Positions 1 through 6,515 of a DNA stretch of 6,779 nt are shown here, piece by piece (position 1 is the stretch's first letter; each line of letters starts with the position of its first letter). This DNA comes from an uncultured Lachnospiraceae bacterium (GTDB taxonomy: Bacteria; Bacillota; Clostridia; Lachnospirales; Lachnospiraceae), in NCBI GenBank assembly GCA_947651335.1, contig CANSYV010000078.1:1-6779 (forward strand). Reading direction: 5' to 3'. The notes beneath the pieces were generated by a model that was not told the origin of the DNA, ran no database searches, and saw only the letters and a program-made list of their open reading frames with translations. A program made the translations under genes and the position numbers.

Positions 1-569
1 TCTGCCAGGTAACGTACCATGTCAAAGTCATGAATCATCATATCCATGAAGATTCCGCCAGACACTTTCACATATTCCATAGGCGGTGCTTCCGGGTCTC
101 TGGAGCACACTTTAACCACAAATTTCTTGCCAAGCTCGCCGGAAGCTGCCACGTCCCGTACTCCCTTATGGCTCTTGTCAAAACGTCTCACAAATCCCAC
201 CTGGAGTTTCACGCCGCACTCTTCTACTACTGCCAGAGCCTCTTTGATCTTCGCGATATCTGTGTGGATTGGTTTCTCACAGAAGATATGTTTCTTAGCC
301 TTTGCAGCCTTGATCACAAAGTCTGCGTGTGTGTCTGTGGAAGAGCACACAAATACGGCATCCACATCCGGGTTGTCAAATACTTCCTGAGGATCACTGG
401 TACATTTTGCGATTCCAACAGACGCAGCCCAAGCTTTCATCTCATCATTCATAAAGGGATCTGCTACCATTACAACTTCTGCTTCCGGAATAGAATTCTG
501 TACATTTGTTCCATGCAGTTTACCAATACGTCCAGCTCCCAAAAGTCCAATTCTTAATTTTTCTGCCAT
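1..569 (-). CDS. iolG: Inositol 2-dehydrogenase-like Gfo/Idh/MocA oxidoreductase, N-terminal 189 residues (3' end cut by window edge)
   Basis: The protein begins MAEKLRIGLLGAGRIGKLHG, a Rossmann dinucleotide-binding start with GAGRIG at residues 11-16. A Gfo/Idh/MocA signature follows: EKP at 98-100 with the presumed catalytic Lys99, QVGFVRRFD at 123-131, and DMMIH at 176-180, where Asp176 and His180 match the Asp/His pair of inositol dehydrogenases. The family oxidises myo- or scyllo-inositol, or related sugars and polyols, with NAD+ in the cytoplasm. The full-length family is about 330-350 residues, so roughly the C-terminal 45% is missing here. The ATG at 567-569 has only a weak purine-rich GAGAGAAGA ribosome site at 578-586. 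The gene lies 118 bases behind the transketolase C-subunit in the same direction, and could be the last operon gene or have its own promoter. The superfamily is certain. Inositol specificity is likely but unproven, because these enzymes diverge easily to other sugars. Confidence 0.8.
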   Translation of the reverse strand, partial: MAEKLRIGLLGAGRIGKLHGTNVQNSIPEAEVVMVADPFMNDEMKAWAASVGIAKCTSDPQEVFDNPDVDAVFVCSSTDTHADFVIKAAKAKKHIFCEKPIHTDIAKIKEALAVVEECGVKLQVGFVRRFDKSHKGVRDVAASGELGKKFVVKVCSRDPEAPPMEYVKVSGGIFMDMMIHDFDMVRYLA

Positions 570-608
570 TTTTCTTATCTTCTCTCTTTATTATTTTTTT
601 ATATTTCA

Positions 609-636
609 GCGGATTCAAAACGGTTTTGAGCTCCGC
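609..636. other. Inverted repeat in the gap between the transketolase C-subunit and the iolG-like gene
   Basis: GCGGA (609-613) and TCAAAA (615-620) pair with TTTTGA (624-629) and TCCGC (632-636). A 1/2-base internal loop separates the two stem parts and the hairpin loop is three bases. On the plus strand it is followed by a T-rich run (638-650). On the minus strand, the direction of all the genes, it is followed by A-rich sequence. A classical terminator of the minus-strand transcript is therefore not supported. It might instead stop antisense transcripts or mark mRNA processing between the transketolase and iolG. The rest of the 570-687 gap shows no gene. Confidence 0.4.
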
Positions 637-687
637 CTTGTTTATTTTGTCCCAGCTGGCGGCTCCTGAAAAACCTCCAGCAATTAT

Positions 688-1647
688 CTATTTTCTGGCA
701 ATTGCAGCCTTAACTTTTTCCACAATATGCTCCGGAGTCAAACCGAACTGTTTTTCCAGATAATCCTGGGGTCCCACTTCTCCGAACACATCTTCCACTG
801 CCACATATTCCACTGGTGTGGGGCATTTCTTGCTGAGCACTTCTGTCACTGCGCTGTACAGTCCGCCGATCTTATTGTGGTTCTCGGCTGTCACCACTGC
901 CCCTGCAGCTTTGGCGTATTTTTCCACCAGCTCTTCGTCCAGAGGTTTTACGGTAAACATATCCACAACAGTAATCTGAATGCCCTCTTTTTTCAGAATC
1001 TCAGCGGCTTCCACAGCCATAGCAACCATAATTCCGCAGGCAAATACCACTGCATCGGTTCCGTATTCTTTTACTACAATACCTTTGCCGATTTCTGCCT
1101 TCATGCCTTCTTCGTACATTTTCATGTTGTTTTTGCGGCCTACGCGGATATACTTGATACCTTCCATATCCTTGCACTGCTCCAGAACGCTCTCCAGCAT
1201 AGCTGCATCTGTGATATCAAATACATATGCGCCAGGAATGGCACGGTATAACGCCATATCTTCAAAAGGCATATGGGTTCCGCCGTTAAATGCCGCACAC
1301 ACGCCGGGGTCTGTTCCGATTACAGTCACAGAGTTGCCTGCATAAGCTCCAGATAAGAAAATCTGGTCAAAGCAGCGGCGGGACGCAAACGGGCCAAAAG
1401 TGTGCACAATTGGTTTAAATCCAACCGCAGACATTCCTGCCGCAATCCCCATCATGTTCGCTTCCGCGATTCCACAGTTGATGGCCCGGTCAGGGTTTGC
1501 CGCAGCCCATTTGGCGGTACCGATACATCCCATCAGGTCAGCATCCAGGTAAATCACATCTTTATCTTCTTCGGCGAGACGGGGAATTGTCTCTCCTAAT
1601 ACTTCTTTAAATGCGCGGTCTTTTTCACCATTATATACTACCTTCAT
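688..1647 (-). CDS. Split transketolase, C-terminal subunit (pyrimidine-binding plus C-terminal domains)
   Basis: This 319-residue protein corresponds to the second half of a full transketolase. It starts MKVVYNGEKDRAF and carries NCGIAEANMMGIAAGMS at 57-73, where Glu62 is the TPP-activating glutamate of the pyrimidine domain. It continues with TFGPFASRRCFDQI at 83-96, GGTHMPFEDMALYRAIP at 122-138 and TAENH at 253-257 in the C-terminal domain. It must pair with the N-terminal subunit encoded 18 bases upstream to form the active thiamine-diphosphate enzyme, which moves two-carbon ketol units between sugar phosphates. Transketolases usually show GxTHQ where this one has GGTHM, a change near the active site that may point to a non-standard substrate. 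The start could be TTG (1653), GTG (1650) or ATG (1647). ATG is preferred because the strong ribosome site is 8 bases from it. The stop is TAG at 688-690. Split transketolases have been recruited for apulose-4-phosphate and sulfofructose cleavage, so the sugar acted on here remains open. Confidence 0.92.
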   Translation of the reverse strand: MKVVYNGEKDRAFKEVLGETIPRLAEEDKDVIYLDADLMGCIGTAKWAAANPDRAINCGIAEANMMGIAAGMSAVGFKPIVHTFGPFASRRCFDQIFLSGAYAGNSVTVIGTDPGVCAAFNGGTHMPFEDMALYRAIPGAYVFDITDAAMLESVLEQCKDMEGIKYIRVGRKNNMKMYEEGMKAEIGKGIVVKEYGTDAVVFACGIMVAMAVEAAEILKKEGIQITVVDMFTVKPLDEELVEKYAKAAGAVVTAENHNKIGGLYSAVTEVLSKKCPTPVEYVAVEDVFGEVGPQDYLEKQFGLTPEHIVEKVKAAIARK

Positions 1648-1655
1648 CACCAATT

Positions 1656-1664
1656 CTCCTTCCT
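1656..1664 (-). promoter_or_regulatory. Ribosome-binding site that decides the start of the transketolase C-subunit
   Basis: The minus strand reads AGGAAGGAG here, followed by AATTGGTG and then ATG at 1645-1647. The 8-base spacing fits the ATG. In-frame TTG (1653) and GTG (1650) starts would leave only 2 or 5 bases. The site lies directly behind the TAA stop (1666-1668) of the N-terminal subunit, consistent with coupled translation and equal amounts of the two halves. Confidence 0.75.
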
Positions 1665-1665
1665 G

Positions 1666-2502
1666 TTATGCCAGTGCCGCCAGTTCTGCTCTCAGTTCAC
1701 CAAGCCACTTATCATAAGTTTCCGCAGGCACGTTCATGGAATGATTTCCCATGGTTTCTTCTACTTCTTTGACACCTTTTCCTTTTACCGTATCCAGAAT
1801 CACGGCGATGGGCTTATCCTCAGCCTTTTTGGTCAGGACATCATACAGCTGCGCAATATCATTGCCGTCAATGCGTACTGCTTCGAAGCCAAATGCCTCG
1901 AATTTTTCTCTCAGATCACCAGAGTCCAGAATGTCCTTTGTATAGCCGTCCAGCTGTTTCTTATTGTTGTCAATCAGCCATACCAGATTTGTCACTTTCT
2001 TAGCTGCGGTAAACATAGCTGCTTCCCAAACCTGTCCTTCGTCGCTCTCCCCGTCGCCTACGATTAAGAAGGTTCTGCTGTCACGGCCTTTTAACTTATC
2101 TCCCATTGCCATACCTACAGCCAGAGAAGTTCCCTGTCCTAAAGAACCGGTGGTCATATCCACACCCGGAGTTTTCTGGCGGTCACAGTGGCTTGGGAAG
2201 TTGGTTCCCGGCTGGTTCAGAGTCTTGATTTCTTCATAGGGGAAGAACCCTTTCAGTCCCAGTGCCGCATAGACAGAAGGACCGGCATGTCCTTTAGAGC
2301 AGACCAGTTTGTCCCGGTCTTCCATTTTCGGATTTTTCGGGTCATATTTCATAACAGCGCCATATAAAACGGCCAGAGCGTCTGCAACGCTCAAAGAGCC
2401 TCCCACATGGCCGAATCCCCTTGCCTTAAATTCTTCTACAGCGCCGATTCTGATCTCCAGTGCAAAACGCTGTAATTCTTTTTCCAACTGCTTGTCCAGC
2501 AT
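1666..2502 (-). CDS. Split transketolase, N-terminal (thiamine diphosphate-binding) subunit
   Basis: This 278-residue protein is the pyrophosphate-binding half of transketolase. Visible motifs are GHVGGSLS at 31-38, SKGHAGPSVYAAL at 69-81, TGSLGQG at 118-124, and the TPP/Mg motif GDGESDEGQVWEA at 149-161 ending in Asn179/Asn180. KGKGV is at 240-244 and a conserved-position His254 follows. The length matches the stand-alone N-subunits of archaea and Firmicutes, where full transketolases of about 660 residues are divided in two. The ATG at 2500-2502 has a perfect AGGAGG (2511-2516) 8 bases upstream. The C-terminal subunit follows after 18 bases. Upstream is a 134-base structured gap behind the malic enzyme gene. 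With its partner it likely works in the non-oxidative pentose phosphate pathway or in a special sugar breakdown route. The neighbours suggest the latter but do not name the substrate. Confidence 0.93.
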   Translation of the reverse strand: MLDKQLEKELQRFALEIRIGAVEEFKARGFGHVGGSLSVADALAVLYGAVMKYDPKNPKMEDRDKLVCSKGHAGPSVYAALGLKGFFPYEEIKTLNQPGTNFPSHCDRQKTPGVDMTTGSLGQGTSLAVGMAMGDKLKGRDSRTFLIVGDGESDEGQVWEAAMFTAAKKVTNLVWLIDNNKKQLDGYTKDILDSGDLREKFEAFGFEAVRIDGNDIAQLYDVLTKKAEDKPIAVILDTVKGKGVKEVEETMGNHSMNVPAETYDKWLGELRAELAALA

Positions 2503-2529
2503 AAAATAGTCCTCCTTTTGGTCAGCCTG

Positions 2530-2556
2530 GCCGCCGCCTGCCCTGTAGGCGGCAGC
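2530..2556 (-). other. GC-rich stem-loop just upstream of the transketolase N-subunit ribosome site
   Basis: On the minus strand GCTGCCGCC (2548-2556) pairs with GGCGGCGGC (2530-2538), giving 9 base pairs with one G-U pair and a 9-base loop. No T-run follows; AAAAGGAGG with the ribosome site comes 13 bases later. It could stabilise the 5' end of a processed transketolase mRNA or modulate its translation. The function is not shown by sequence alone. Confidence 0.45.
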
Positions 2557-2591
2557 AGCCCATGCCTTACTGATTCACATGAAGTTCCTGC

Positions 2592-2627
2592 ATATGGACC
2601 GTGCGTTTTTTTACGCACAGTGCATAT
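2592..2627 (-). other. Long stem-loop with six-base A loop, 9 bases after the malic enzyme stop
   Basis: On the minus strand ATATGCACTGTGCGT (2613-2627) pairs with ACGCACGGTCCATAT (2592-2606) across an AAAAAA loop. That is 15 positions with one mismatch and one U-G pair. The non-Watson-Crick pair is a U-G on the minus-strand RNA but a C-A mismatch on the plus strand, so the structure suits the minus transcript better. No U-run follows it (GCAGGAAC), so it is a weak candidate for a standard terminator and a better one for a 3'-end stabiliser or processing site between the malic enzyme and transketolase messages. Confidence 0.55.
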
Positions 2628-2636
2628 TATGGGTTA

Positions 2637-3812
2637 TTACAGACGCGCAACGCCGCTCTTTCTCGCAGCTTCTGCAACAGCTTTCGCAACGGCAGGACCA
2701 ACTTTTTCATCAAAAGCGGCCGGAATGATGTAATCTGCAGACAGTTCATCGTCTGAAATCAGATCTGCCAGTGCCTGTGCTGCCGCAATCTTCATCTCAT
2801 CGTTGATATCACTTGCGCGCACATCGAATGTACCGCGGAAAATGCCCGGGAATGCCAGTACGTTATTTACCTGGTTGGGGAAATCGCTCCGTCCTGTGGC
2901 GATAACTGCCGCGCCGCCGGCTTTGGCTTCATCCGGGAAAATCTCCGGTGTGGGGTTTGCACAAGCAAAGATAATGGCGTCTTTGTTCATGGTTTTTACC
3001 ATCTCTGTGGTCACTGCCCCTGGAGCGCTGACACCGATGAATACATCCGCGCCCACCAGCATGTCGGCCAGGCTTCCTGATTTCTTCTCCAGGTTTGTCA
3101 CTTTTGCCATTTCCTCTTTGATGGGGTTCATACCCTCCTGACGTCCCTCATAGATGGCGCCTTTGCGGTCGCAGAGAATCACATGCTTCACACCGCTGGA
3201 CATGAGCAGTTTTGCAATGGCAATAGCTGCCGCACCGGCTCCGTTCATAACCACTTTGATCTCATCCATTTTCTTATTGACAACCTTCAGGGCGTTCATC
3301 AGTCCTGCAAGAGTGATCACAGCGGTTCCGTGCTGGTCATCATGGAAAATGGGAATATCACAGCGCTCTTTCAGCTTCTTCTCGATTTCAAAACAGCGGG
3401 GAGCTGCAATATCTTCCAGGTTCACGCCGCCAAAGCTGCCGGAGATCTGGTAGATGGTCTCCACGATGGTGTCCACATCCTTGCTCTTAATACACATTGG
3501 GAAAGCGTCCACTCCGCCGAATGCTTTGAAAAGCACACATTTTCCCTCCATAACAGGCATGCCGGCTTCCGGTCCGATATCTCCCAGACCCAGTACGGCT
3601 GTACCGTCTGTCACAACCAGACACATATTGTGACGGCGGGTGAGTTCATAACTCTTATTCACATCTTTCTCAATTTCCAGACAGGGCTGTGCCACGCCAG
3701 GTGTGTATGCCAGAGACAGATCCTCCTTTGTTTTTACCGGAACTGTGGCAATGACTTCGATTTTACCTTTCCATTCTTCATGTAATCTCAACGATTCTTT
3801 TGCGTAATCCAT
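2637..3812 (-). CDS. NAD(P)-dependent malic enzyme (oxaloacetate-decarboxylating, short bacterial type)
   Basis: This 391-residue cytoplasmic enzyme decarboxylates L-malate to pyruvate and CO2 while reducing NAD(P)+. The catalytic Tyr36 lies in SLAYTPGVA (33-41). GDIGPEAGMPVMEGK (77-91) ends in the presumed catalytic Lys91. Divalent-metal ligands are Glu133 and Asp134 in NLEDIAAP, and Asp158 in FHDDQHGTA (157-164). The Rossmann motif GAGAAA is at 191-196, and CANPTPEI at 284-291 is the usual malic-domain companion motif. The length fits the short bacterial form that lacks the phosphotransacetylase-like tail of MaeB. Asp215 in LCDRKG, at the end of the second Rossmann strand, leans towards NAD, but cofactor choice is not certain. 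The ATG at 3810-3812 follows TGGAGG with 9 bases spacing. The gene sits 54 bases behind the LarA-family racemase, which suggests the racemase may supply L-malate. Confidence 0.95.
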   Translation of the reverse strand: MDYAKESLRLHEEWKGKIEVIATVPVKTKEDLSLAYTPGVAQPCLEIEKDVNKSYELTRRHNMCLVVTDGTAVLGLGDIGPEAGMPVMEGKCVLFKAFGGVDAFPMCIKSKDVDTIVETIYQISGSFGGVNLEDIAAPRCFEIEKKLKERCDIPIFHDDQHGTAVITLAGLMNALKVVNKKMDEIKVVMNGAGAAAIAIAKLLMSSGVKHVILCDRKGAIYEGRQEGMNPIKEEMAKVTNLEKKSGSLADMLVGADVFIGVSAPGAVTTEMVKTMNKDAIIFACANPTPEIFPDEAKAGGAAVIATGRSDFPNQVNNVLAFPGIFRGTFDVRASDINDEMKIAAAQALADLISDDELSADYIIPAAFDEKVGPAVAKAVAEAARKSGVARL

Positions 3813-3866
3813 AATAAAATGCCTCCACTATATTTTAACATATTTCATACTAATGTGTAATAAAAA

Positions 3867-5117
3867 TTATTGGGCCGCTCTGGGAAGTGTGGAACCGCCA
3901 TAGGGCATCACAATCACAGACGCATCTGCTCCCTGTTTATTCATGGCAGCGTCAAAAGCTTCCTGTATGGTGCTGTATGGCTCCATGAATAATGTTTTTA
4001 CAAAATCCGGCTCCATATCCGATACCAGATAAATCTCTGCCCGATCCAGAACCATGGCGATAGCAGCAGCTTTGTGTCCACCCAGTTTAAAATCCGCCTG
4101 TACCCGCTCAATGAGATCCTGGGGCTTTTGGGCCTGTGTCAGCCACTCTTCGAATGTCTTTTCCCCCAGACCCTCTCTGCAGGAGCCCACCAGGATGATG
4201 GTTCCCCCGTCCTTGATGGCGTGTTTGGCGTTGTCCAGCGCTTTCTGTGTCTGATACAGATTCAGGTCCTTGGGTGCTCCCCCCTGGGATACAATCACAA
4301 TGTCTGCCCGTTCTTTGATCTTCTTCTGATACAGCTGATCCAAAAACGCACAGCCCTCCCGGTGTGCTTTTGTCACATCCCCGGCCACTGCCCGAATTAC
4401 TTTTTTATGCTCATCCAATACCACATTCAGGATAAAGTCAATGCCGCAGACAGCTGCCGCTTCCTCGATGTCTTTTCTCAGCGGATTGGTGGTGATATTT
4501 CCCGCACACGCCTGCTGGTCCACCATCATGCTGTGGTTTGCCTGAATGGCAGCCCTGGTGGAAACTCCGGGCATAATGGCCTTGGCTCCGCCGGAATATC
4601 CGGCAAAATAATGGTACTCAATGTTGCCCAGGCAGATTCTCTTGTCCGCCTCAGCCACTGTACGGTCGATATCCACAGGGGTTCCGTGGGCGGTTTTTCC
4701 CATGTGGACGCAGTCTGAGGTGTCTGAATCCACACACTTAATTTCCCGGTAAGCCCTTTCCCCTGCCAGCTTTTTCATTTCTTCTTCTGTGTGGCATCTG
4801 TGGCTTCCCAGCGCGAAGACAAGGGTAATGTCTTCCGGCTTCACCCCAGCGCCGTACAGCTCATCCAATAAGGCCGGCATCACCACATAGGTGGGCATGG
4901 GACGGGTAATGTCGCTGGTGACTACCGCGATTTTCTCTCCAGGCTTTACCAGGTCCCGCAGATAAGGACTTCCGATGGGATTGTTCAGCGCCCGGCGGAC
5001 TTCCTCTTCCCCGGTCAGGTCGTACTCCACCTGATTGGGCGTGAGCACTTCCATCAGATTCTGGTCTGGAATATTCACTTCCTGTGTAGATGTGCCGATT
5101 CCAAGTTCTATTTTCAT
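3867..5117 (-). CDS. larA: LarA-family nickel-dependent 2-hydroxyacid racemase/epimerase (lactate racemase-like; possibly malate racemase)
   Basis: This 416-residue protein belongs to the lactate racemase (LarA, formerly DUF2088) superfamily, which uses a covalently bound nickel-pincer nucleotide to invert the carbon bearing the hydroxyl of 2-hydroxyacids by hydride transfer. Nearly all key positions of Lactiplantibacillus plantarum LarA can be matched. Asp69/Arg72 in SDITRP correspond to D72/R75, His106 in GSHR to H108, His169 in EYHYFAGYSGG to H174, Lys179 (pincer anchor) in GGAKAIMPG to K184, and His195 in ANH to the nickel ligand H200. GGAPKDLNLYQTQK at 279-292 is another family block. 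The cofactor-making larB, larC and larE genes are not in the window and must lie elsewhere. The ATG at 5115-5117 has AAAGGAG 7 bases upstream, inside the end of the phosphoglycerate kinase gene, with 4 bases between the genes. Superfamily members also racemise malate and other hydroxyacids. The adjacent malic enzyme makes malate a good guess, but lactate cannot be excluded. Confidence 0.88.
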   Translation of the reverse strand: MKIELGIGTSTQEVNIPDQNLMEVLTPNQVEYDLTGEEEVRRALNNPIGSPYLRDLVKPGEKIAVVTSDITRPMPTYVVMPALLDELYGAGVKPEDITLVFALGSHRCHTEEEMKKLAGERAYREIKCVDSDTSDCVHMGKTAHGTPVDIDRTVAEADKRICLGNIEYHYFAGYSGGAKAIMPGVSTRAAIQANHSMMVDQQACAGNITTNPLRKDIEEAAAVCGIDFILNVVLDEHKKVIRAVAGDVTKAHREGCAFLDQLYQKKIKERADIVIVSQGGAPKDLNLYQTQKALDNAKHAIKDGGTIILVGSCREGLGEKTFEEWLTQAQKPQDLIERVQADFKLGGHKAAAIAMVLDRAEIYLVSDMEPDFVKTLFMEPYSTIQEAFDAAMNKQGADASVIVMPYGGSTLPRAAQ

Positions 5118-5121
5118 GGCC

Positions 5122-6375
5122 TTACTCCTTTGTAATGCCTGCGCCGTGGCGCAGTGCTTTCACCACCGGAAGCTCCTCGCCTGTCAGGAAACGAATCAGC
5201 GCGCCGCCGCCTGTGCAGATATAAGAGATAGCCGCTGTCTTGCCATATTTTGTGGTGGCTGTGATGCTGTCGCCGCCGCCGATAACGGTGTAAGCTTCTG
5301 TGTCACCCAGCGCTTCCCATACAGCTTTTGTTCCGTACTCTGTGGCTTCTTCCTCGAAAATGCCCATGGGGCCGTTGACAAACACAGTCTTGGACTCCCG
5401 GATATATTTCTGATACTGGGCAGATGTCTCCGCGCCGATATCTGTCAGTCCTGCCTGCTCCGGAATGCTGCCGACTTTGGCTTCTTTGCGGACGCCGTTT
5501 TCCGTGTATGCTAAATCTGTAGGCAGAACAATCTTATCCTGATATTTCTCGTAAATGACTTTTGCCTTGTCGATGTATTCCCCGTAGTTAGACTTCAGAA
5601 TGAAATCCATGCTTCCTTTGCCAATGTCCTCTCCCTTTGCCGCCAAAAGAATATTAGACACCAGTCCTCCTGTGAGAATATGGTCTGCAACAGAAGCGTT
5701 CAGCACGGTCTCCATCATCAGGAAAGCGTCCGCGATCTTTGCCCCGCCCAGCACAAAGGTACAGGGGCGTTCCGGCGCTTCCATCAGTTCTGACAATACA
5801 CAGTATTCTTTCTCAAACAGACGGCCCATGGCGGATGGCAGCACCTGCTCAAATCCGCACAGGGACGGCTGGTCTCTGTGGGAAGCCGCAAAGGCGTCGC
5901 ATACATACAGGTCTGCCAGAGGTGCCAGCCTGCGCACCAGAAGAGTCTGTGCCTGTTCTTCATGGCTCAGGCAGAGTTTCTGCTCAAACAGAGTCTGTTC
6001 TTCTGACACAAAGCGCACATTGTCCAGAAGCAGGATATCTCCGGCATTCAGTGACTGAATTTTCTCGATTGCCGCAGGTCCGCATACATCCGGGATAAAC
6101 TGTACTTCTTTTCCCAGAAGCTGAGACAGCACTTTGCTGTGGGGTTCTGTGGTGTAAAAGTTCTTATACTCAATGTCACTTCCCTGATGTGCCATAAGCA
6201 CCAGTTTGGCGCCTTTCTCGGAGAGTTCCTTGATGGTGGGCACACAGGCTTCTATTCTGGCCGTGCTCTTTAACGTCCCTTTTTCACGGTCTACCGGCTG
6301 ATTGATATCCACACGGCAGAGCACGGTTTTATTGTTTACATCAAATTCATCAATGGTGCGAATTCCAAAGCGCAT
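5122..6375 (-). CDS. pgk: Phosphoglycerate kinase, archaeal-type
   Basis: This 417-residue kinase would convert 1,3-bisphosphoglycerate and ADP to 3-phosphoglycerate and ATP. Motifs in order are RVDINQP (21-27), AHQG (62-65), DNVRF (118-122), DAFAASHR (160-167), GGAK (210-213), GPMGIFE (335-341), GGGDS (367-370 with preceding Gly366) and TGGGA (388-392). The HQG variant, the APLADLYVCDAFAASHR block and the length above 400 residues resemble archaeal PGKs rather than the usual bacterial one with HLGRP. Of the five arginines that bind 3-phosphoglycerate in yeast PGK (21, 38, 65, 121, 168), four are present (Arg21, Arg40, Arg121, Arg167), but the position of Arg65 is Ser66 (HQGSD for HLGRP). The ATG at 6373-6375 has only an AAAGGGG-like ribosome site about 12 bases upstream, and stem-loops lie further upstream. 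It follows the type II GAPDH end and precedes larA with 4 bases between. It is probably a second PGK beside a housekeeping one elsewhere. The PGK family is certain; the substrate is probable. Confidence 0.93.
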   Translation of the reverse strand: MRFGIRTIDEFDVNNKTVLCRVDINQPVDREKGTLKSTARIEACVPTIKELSEKGAKLVLMAHQGSDIEYKNFYTTEPHSKVLSQLLGKEVQFIPDVCGPAAIEKIQSLNAGDILLLDNVRFVSEEQTLFEQKLCLSHEEQAQTLLVRRLAPLADLYVCDAFAASHRDQPSLCGFEQVLPSAMGRLFEKEYCVLSELMEAPERPCTFVLGGAKIADAFLMMETVLNASVADHILTGGLVSNILLAAKGEDIGKGSMDFILKSNYGEYIDKAKVIYEKYQDKIVLPTDLAYTENGVRKEAKVGSIPEQAGLTDIGAETSAQYQKYIRESKTVFVNGPMGIFEEEATEYGTKAVWEALGDTEAYTVIGGGDSITATTKYGKTAAISYICTGGGALIRFLTGEELPVVKALRHGAGITKE

Positions 6376-6418
6376 AATGGATTTTTTCCCCTTTCACGCA
6401 ATATTTGACTTTGCATAT

Positions 6419-6449
6419 TCCCGGGCACACGGATTCACAATGCCCAGAA
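6419..6449 (-). other. Stem-loop in the leader between the gap and pgk genes
   Basis: On the minus strand TTCTGGGCA (6441-6449) pairs with TGCCCGGGA (6419-6427), giving 9 pairs of which two are G-U, with a 13-base loop. It lies about 45 bases before the pgk start. It has no T-run and resembles no riboswitch that I can recognise. It may be a leader structure that affects mRNA stability or translation. Confidence 0.35.
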
Positions 6450-6469
6450 AGCTTTTCTGTTTCTGCAAA

Positions 6470-6495
6470 GGGCGGGGCCTTTTACTGCCCCGCCC
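6470..6495 (-). terminator. GC-rich terminator-like hairpin behind the gap gene
   Basis: On the minus strand GGGCGGGGC (6487-6495) pairs perfectly with GCCCCGCCC (6470-6478) across an 8-base A-rich loop, followed by TTTGC. The stem is very stable and lies 20 bases after the GAPDH stop codon (TAA, 6516-6518). The T-run is only three bases, so it is more likely a leaky terminator or mRNA 3'-end stabiliser than a full stop. It would allow more GAPDH than PGK and downstream enzymes. The 140-base gap holds this hairpin, the weaker one at 6419-6449 and no gene. Confidence 0.5.
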
Positions 6496-6515
6496 CAAAG
6501 GTGACTAATCAAACA

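Noticed and set aside
30..557. Long plus-strand open frame of 175 codons opposite the iolG-like gene
   Set aside because: It lies entirely antisense to a clear dehydrogenase, has no family resemblance and no ribosome site that I can see. It is a shadow frame.
590..618. Possible sigma-A promoter (TTGAAT, 17 bases, AATAAT) for the iolG-like gene
   Set aside because: The leader would be only about 14 bases and the region is simply A/T-rich, so the match is not strong enough to annotate.
1648..1653. TTG or GTG as the start of the transketolase C-subunit
   Set aside because: They are in frame, but too close to the AGGAAGGAG site. The ATG at 1647 has ideal spacing.
2436..2618. Short minus-strand open frame of 60 codons in the gap before the transketolase N-subunit
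   Set aside because: It overlaps the transketolase start in another frame and is read through both hairpins. The composition is not protein-like and there is no convincing ribosome site.
3183..3785. Plus-strand open frame of 200 codons opposite malic enzyme
   Set aside because: The minus-strand frame shows complete malic enzyme motifs. The plus frame is a His/Cys/Phe-rich translation typical of an antisense shadow.
3832..3840. Extended -10-like TGTTAAAAT before malic enzyme
   Set aside because: Transcription would start inside the ribosome site at 3822-3826, leaving no usable leader, and there is no -35 match.
4074..4718. Plus-strand open frame of 214 codons opposite larA
   Set aside because: It is antisense to a well-supported LarA protein, shows no recognisable domain and is a shadow frame.
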